In this document: positions 5,454-8,057 of the stretch, in pieces
Layout of the letters: each line of letters starts with the position of its first letter
How positions within the stretch are numbered: the first letter of the stretch is position 1
Source of the DNA: JACDBD01 sp050743385
Lineage (GTDB): Bacteria > Actinomycetota > Acidimicrobiia > IMCC26256 > JACDBD01
Reading direction: 5' to 3'
Assembly (NCBI GenBank): GCA_050743385.1
Contig: JBOGFJ010000156.1
Location: 1 to 8,057, forward strand
DNA length: 8,057 bases
Notes under the pieces: model-generated
The model's input: only the letters and a program-made list of their open reading frames with translations
The model's database searches: none
What the model was told of the DNA's origin: nothing
Position numbers and translations under genes: made by a program

Positions 5454-6410
5454 ATGCAGACCTACGAGTTGACCGCCTGCCCGGCCTGTCGCGGGCACGG
5501 CTACGACGACATCGCCATCGGCCCCCAGGCGCCGCTGCGACGGTGCGCGTCGTGCGAGCTCGTGTTCGCGCCCGCGTACGGCGACCCGTCGGAGATCTAC
5601 GTCGACGGTTATCTCAGAGGCGAGACCGACTTCGGGCTCGACATCATGCACCCGCTGTTCCAGGAGTACCTGGAGCACGTCGCGCACCGGCGCCTCGCGC
5701 TGATCGAGAAGACCGTGGGGCCCGGCCGGCTCCTCGACGTCGGGTGCGGCACGGGCGAGGTGCTGGCGGTCGCGCGCGACCGCGGTTGGGACGTGACGGG
5801 CGCAGAGCCGGTCGAAGACTCCGCCGCCTTCGCAGTGCGCGAGCGCGGCCTCGACGTGTGCTGCGCGCTGCTGGAGGAGTCGGGTCTCCCGCAGCGCAGC
5901 TACGACGTCGTCAGCGCGTTCCACGTGCTCGAGCACATGACCGACGGGCTCGCGTTCCTGCGCAGCATCGCCCGCTGGGCGCGCCCCGGCGGCTACGTGG
6001 TGATCGAGGTCCCCAACTTCGGGAGCATCCACCGGCGCGCGTTCGGCGGGGGATGGCCCGGCCTACGCCCACTCGAGCACGTCGCGCACTACACACCGCT
6101 GACGCTCGTGTCGGCGATGCAGCGCGCCGGCCTCGATTCCGTGCGCGTGCACACGCCCGGGTTCATCTGGCCGCAGCAGACGCTCGACCAGGCGATCGCC
6201 GACCTGGGCGCGCAGCGTTTCGCGCCCTGGTTCCGGCGCGCGCGTGTCCTCAGCCGAACCGGTGAGCAAGACGGCGAGCGCGCCGTCGTCCCGAGCCGCC
6301 TCGGGTGGCTGGCGCTGCAGTCGCTCCAGGGGGCGTACGCGTTCACGCGGCGGGGCATGGTCGTGCTCGCCATCGCGCGCGTGCCTCGAGATGTCGACGC
6401 CCGTGGCTGA
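5454..6410 (+). CDS. Zinc-ribbon class I SAM-dependent methyltransferase
   Basis: A 318-residue methyltransferase. The N-terminus has two CxxC pairs, Cys9/Cys12 and Cys31/Cys34, in the pattern CPACRG...RCASCELVF, typical of a small zinc-binding ribbon in methyltransferases of sugar and glycan clusters. The Rossmann core follows: RLLDVGCGTGE (92-102, SAM motif I), the acidic strand end at GAEP (116-119), DVVSAFHVLEHMTD (151-164) and ARPGGYVVIEVPN (176-188). A GLRPLEHVAHYTP segment (203-215) is common in the 'methyltransferase 23-like' group. The last ~90 residues form a basic C-terminal extension. Whether it methylates O, C or N of a sugar cannot be read; NDP-sugar C-methyltransferases also carry zinc sites but are usually longer (about 400 residues). 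It is first in its operon, has a strong Shine-Dalgarno, and its end overlaps the next gene by 20 bp. Confidence 0.9.
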   Translation: MQTYELTACPACRGHGYDDIAIGPQAPLRRCASCELVFAPAYGDPSEIYVDGYLRGETDFGLDIMHPLFQEYLEHVAHRRLALIEKTVGPGRLLDVGCGTGEVLAVARDRGWDVTGAEPVEDSAAFAVRERGLDVCCALLEESGLPQRSYDVVSAFHVLEHMTDGLAFLRSIARWARPGGYVVIEVPNFGSIHRRAFGGGWPGLRPLEHVAHYTPLTLVSAMQRAGLDSVRVHTPGFIWPQQTLDQAIADLGAQRFAPWFRRARVLSRTGEQDGERAVVPSRLGWLALQSLQGAYAFTRRGMVVLAIARVPRDVDARG

Positions 6411-7035
6411 CGCGCGCACGGCGCTGCGGCGAAGCCTCCGGTGGGCCCGCAACACCGTCCACGACCTCGCGCCGCTGCGGGCCACGGTGGGACGGCCGGT
6501 CGACGGGCAGGTGCCGCCGCCGCCAAGGGCGTTCGCCCGATTCGGTGACGGGTCGTGGATCGTGCCCGCGGCGCTCGTGCAGAACCCGCAGCGCGTGGCG
6601 ATCGGGGACCGCGTCGTGGTCCTCGAGCACGCGAGCCTGGTCGTGCTCGAGGGAGGCTCGACCCCGCCGGTCCTCACGGTCGGCGACGACGTGCGCCTGG
6701 CCCGGTTCAACGCCATCGTGTGCGGCTCGGCGCCGGTCGTGCTCGGCGCGGGTGTGGCGAGCTCCGACTCGGCGACGATCCTGGGCACGTGGCGCGAAGC
6801 GTTCGGGCCCACCGGCTTGCCCTTGCCCGACGACGCGCCCGTGATCGTGGGCAAGGGCGCCTACCTCGGGTGCAACTCGGTGGTCTGGCCCGGCGTGACG
6901 ATCGGCGATGGCGCCTACGTCGGTGAGGGATCGGTCGTCATCGACGACGTGCCGGCCCACTGTGTCGTGTACGGCAACCCGGCGACCGTCGTCCGCAGCT
7001 ACGACGTGGTGCGCGAGGCGTGGAGGCGACCGTGA
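6391..7035 (+). CDS. Left-handed beta-helix acyltransferase paralogue, catalytic His apparently lost
   Basis: A 214-residue protein with hexapeptide-repeat character: VAIGDRVVVLEHASLVVL (69-86), LTVGDD (95-100), VIVGKGAYLGCNSVVWPGV (151-169), TIGDGAYVGEGSVV (170-183), then the family terminal VVYGNPATVV (192-201). This is the LbH/WcaF-like acetyl- or acyltransferase family, trimeric enzymes that acylate sugars. The protein aligns along its whole length with its downstream neighbour. Where that protein has DTYHGYED, this one reads GTWREAF (about 132-138), so the usual catalytic His is replaced by Arg135. The family-typical 'PI.EQP' segment is also altered. It may be inactive, act as a partner subunit, or have diverged in chemistry. 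The ATG at 6391 is chosen; it overlaps the methyltransferase by 20 bp. A GTG at 6403 is also in frame. The in-frame region from 6244 is an antiframe extension. Confidence 0.85.
   Translation: MSTPVADARTALRRSLRWARNTVHDLAPLRATVGRPVDGQVPPPPRAFARFGDGSWIVPAALVQNPQRVAIGDRVVVLEHASLVVLEGGSTPPVLTVGDDVRLARFNAIVCGSAPVVLGAGVASSDSATILGTWREAFGPTGLPLPDDAPVIVGKGAYLGCNSVVWPGVTIGDGAYVGEGSVVIDDVPAHCVVYGNPATVVRSYDVVREAWRRP
7022..7026 (+). promoter_or_regulatory. Ribosome-binding site deciding the GTG at 7032
   Basis: GGAGG lies 5 bases before the GTG at 7032, inside the end of the preceding gene. Together with the 4-base GTGA stop-start overlap it favours 7032 over an in-frame GTG at 7020 that would begin upstream of this site. 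Confidence 0.7.
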
Positions 7036-7667
7036 GCGGGCTGCGCAGGTTCACCCCGGCGCGCCTGCGGGCGCGGCTGGCCGACGAGCGCCGGGCCCGC
7101 CGGCTGGCGGCGTTGACGGCGCGCACGCTGACGCCACCGCCGCCCCGCGCGTTCGCGTCGTTCGGTCACGCGTCGGTGATCGTGCCACCGGCCCGGGTGA
7201 CGATGCCGCAGGCCATCCACATCGGTGACCGGGTCGTGATCCACGAGCACGCCTGGCTGTCGGTGGTCGCCGCCGTCGAGGGATCGGAGCCGAAGCTCGT
7301 GATCGGCGACGGCACGAGCATCGACCGGCTGTGTCACGTCGCCTGCATCGGCCAGATCGAGATCGGACGCGATGTGCTCATCGGCGAGCGCGTGCTCATC
7401 GGCGACACCTACCACGGTTACGAGGATGTATCGCGCCCGATCATCGAGCAGCCGATGGTCGATCCCGAGAAGGTCACCATCGGCGACGGCGCCTTCCTCG
7501 GCCTCGCCGCGGTCATCCTCAAGGGCGTCACGATCGGCGAGCGGGCCTACGTCGGCGCGGGCGCCGTCGTGACGTCGGACGTGCCCGCCCGCACCGTCGT
7601 CGTCGGCAACCCCGCGCGTGTCGTGAAGCGCTACGACGAGACGGCCGGCGGCTGGGTCGGCGCCTAG
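7032..7667 (+). CDS. Left-handed beta-helix acyltransferase (WcaF/hexapeptide-repeat type)
   Basis: This 211-residue member of the hexapeptide-repeat acyltransferase family probably uses acetyl-CoA or a related acyl-CoA to acylate a hydroxyl or amine of a sugar. Repeats are visible at IHIGDRVVIHEHAW (62-75), LVIGDGTSIDRLCHVACI (89-106), IEIGRDVLIGERVLIGDTYHGYED (109-132), VTIGDGAFLGLAAVILKGV (148-166), TIGERAYVGAGAVV (167-180) and VVVGNPARVVKRY (189-201). His128 in TYHGYED sits where the catalytic His of this family lies, and PIIEQP (136-141) matches the usual loop after it. The N-terminal ~35 residues are basic and amphipathic. It is a tandem paralogue of the gene before it, sharing the PPPPRAFA.FG entry segment. 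The GTG at 7032 is backed by GGAGG and the 4-base overlap. The stop TAG lies within CTAG, shared with the opposite gene. Confidence 0.9.
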   Translation: MSGLRRFTPARLRARLADERRARRLAALTARTLTPPPPRAFASFGHASVIVPPARVTMPQAIHIGDRVVIHEHAWLSVVAAVEGSEPKLVIGDGTSIDRLCHVACIGQIEIGRDVLIGERVLIGDTYHGYEDVSRPIIEQPMVDPEKVTIGDGAFLGLAAVILKGVTIGERAYVGAGAVVTSDVPARTVVVGNPARVVKRYDETAGGWVGA

Positions 7668-7677
7668 CTCCGGCGCC
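7659..7677. terminator. Possible bidirectional hairpin between convergent genes
   Basis: GGCGCC (7659-7664) and GGCGCC (7672-7677) can pair as a 6-bp stem with a 7-base loop that contains the shared CTAG stop region. There is no T-tract on either side, so it is not a classical intrinsic terminator. GGCGCC is common in such GC-rich DNA. A competing pair GCTCC/GGAGC (7667-7671 with 7681-7685) overlaps it. Confidence 0.25.
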
Positions 7678-7951
7678 AGGGGAGCAGATCGCGCAGGCGA
7701 TCGACGATGCCCGCCCGTGCTGGTGTGGGCGGCGGCGCCGACGTGGCGGCGTCGCCGAGCGAACCGACGAGAAACGAGGCCAACCGGGCGGCGTCACCCG
7801 GCGCGAGCCGGAAGGTTGCACGGCAGGTACCGAGGCGCCACTCGCTGAGCACGACGAGTCGCTCGCGCGGGTGCCACGTCGCCTGGAGCCTGTCGCCCCG
7901 CTCGTCGAGCAGGACCTCTCGCCGGATGGGCAGCACCTCGGCCGTCGTCAT
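7664..7951 (-). CDS. Small protein of unknown function (actinobacterial-type, 95 aa)
   Basis: I do not recognise a named family. The 95-residue protein has a mostly beta N-terminal half, with REVLLDERGDRLQATWHP (11-28), VVLSEWRLGTCRATFRL (33-49), then an amphipathic helix APGDAARLASFLVGSLGDA (50-68), a Pro/Ala-rich linker (about 69-80), and a basic C-terminal IVDRLRDLLPWRRS (82-95). The 'xTWHPxxxVVVLSxWR...CxATFRL...ARLxxxL' layout resembles small hypothetical proteins that I associate with actinobacteria, but this is a memory-based impression. No signal peptide or membrane span is visible. It converges on the acyltransferase and the two stops overlap by two bases. Upstream on the minus strand a CATACT box six bases before the ATG may be a -10 for a leaderless mRNA. 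Reading in the frame on the other strand here gives low-quality Ser/Arg-rich protein, supporting this strand. Confidence 0.72.
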   Translation of the reverse strand: MTTAEVLPIRREVLLDERGDRLQATWHPRERLVVLSEWRLGTCRATFRLAPGDAARLASFLVGSLGDAATSAPPPTPARAGIVDRLRDLLPWRRS

Positions 7952-7954
7952 GCC

Positions 7955-8057
7955 ATGAGTATGGCCAACGGGTGGGAAGTCAGTGGCGGTGGCCTCGTCG
8001 ACGGGCTCGTCTCGGGTGTCACGGCGCGGGGCGAGACCGCCATGCCGCTGCCGGACG
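7955..8057 (+). CDS. Possible start of a rightward gene, cut by the window end
   Basis: An open frame begins with ATG at 7955 (or 7961) and stays open for 34 codons to the window edge. Third positions are mostly G or C, and better in this frame than in the other two forward frames, which are also open. The visible peptide (starting MSMANGWEVSGGG) has no motif I recognise. It lies 3 bp from the divergent start at 7951. Without more sequence it is only a candidate. Confidence 0.4.
   Translation, partial: MSMANGWEVSGGGLVDGLVSGVTARGETAMPLPD

Noticed and set aside
7707..7958. Plus-strand 83-codon frame opposite the small leftward gene
   Set aside because: It is Ser/Arg/Ala-rich with low-complexity character, and it starts inside the Pro/Ala-linker-coding region of the better-supported minus-strand gene.

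Overview
The window is very GC-rich (roughly 70% by eye), is packed with genes, uses many GTG starts and has strong G/C preference at third codon positions. TANNNT-type -10 boxes and at least one possible leaderless gene fit a high-GC actinobacterium, perhaps of the Acidimicrobiia type. The exact taxon cannot be read from the sequence.

The content is a cell-surface polysaccharide locus of the ABC-transporter (Wzm/Wzt) type. Bases 1-4592 form one rightward, almost gapless operon. In order it holds the 3' end of a probable NAD-dependent sugar-nucleotide epimerase/dehydratase, an RmlC-like cupin sugar epimerase, the membrane permease Wzm, the ATPase Wzt with a C-terminal glycan-binding-type domain, a glucose-1-phosphate cytidylyltransferase (RfbF), and a GT4-type glycosyltransferase. 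Most junctions are 4-base GTGA/ATGA stop-start overlaps or direct abutments, which suggests translational coupling.

Bases 4508-5374 run leftward and encode a TylF/macrocin-type O-methyltransferase whose 3' end overlaps the glycosyltransferase antisense by 85 bp. A 79-bp gap (5375-5453) separates it from a second rightward operon and appears to hold two interlocked divergent promoters plus a small perfect dyad. That operon (5454-7667) encodes a zinc-ribbon SAM methyltransferase and two tandem paralogous left-handed beta-helix acyltransferases. The first paralogue appears to have lost the usual catalytic histidine. It ends at a CTAG tetranucleotide shared with the stop of a small leftward unknown gene (7664-7951). 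A further rightward ORF may begin at 7955 and runs off the window.

Read together: RfbF makes CDP-glucose. The dehydratase/epimerase and cupin epimerase probably convert a nucleotide sugar to a deoxy or epimerised form. The GT4 enzyme adds a sugar to a growing glycan. The two methyltransferases and two acyltransferases probably decorate it, and Wzm/Wzt export it, possibly only when a terminal decoration is recognised by the Wzt C-terminal domain. The CDP-glucose 4,6-dehydratase expected next to RfbF is not seen complete here. I do not see a CRISPR array, mobile element, tRNA, rRNA or phage gene. The locus is an accessory glycan cluster built from known families; its less usual points are listed as findings.
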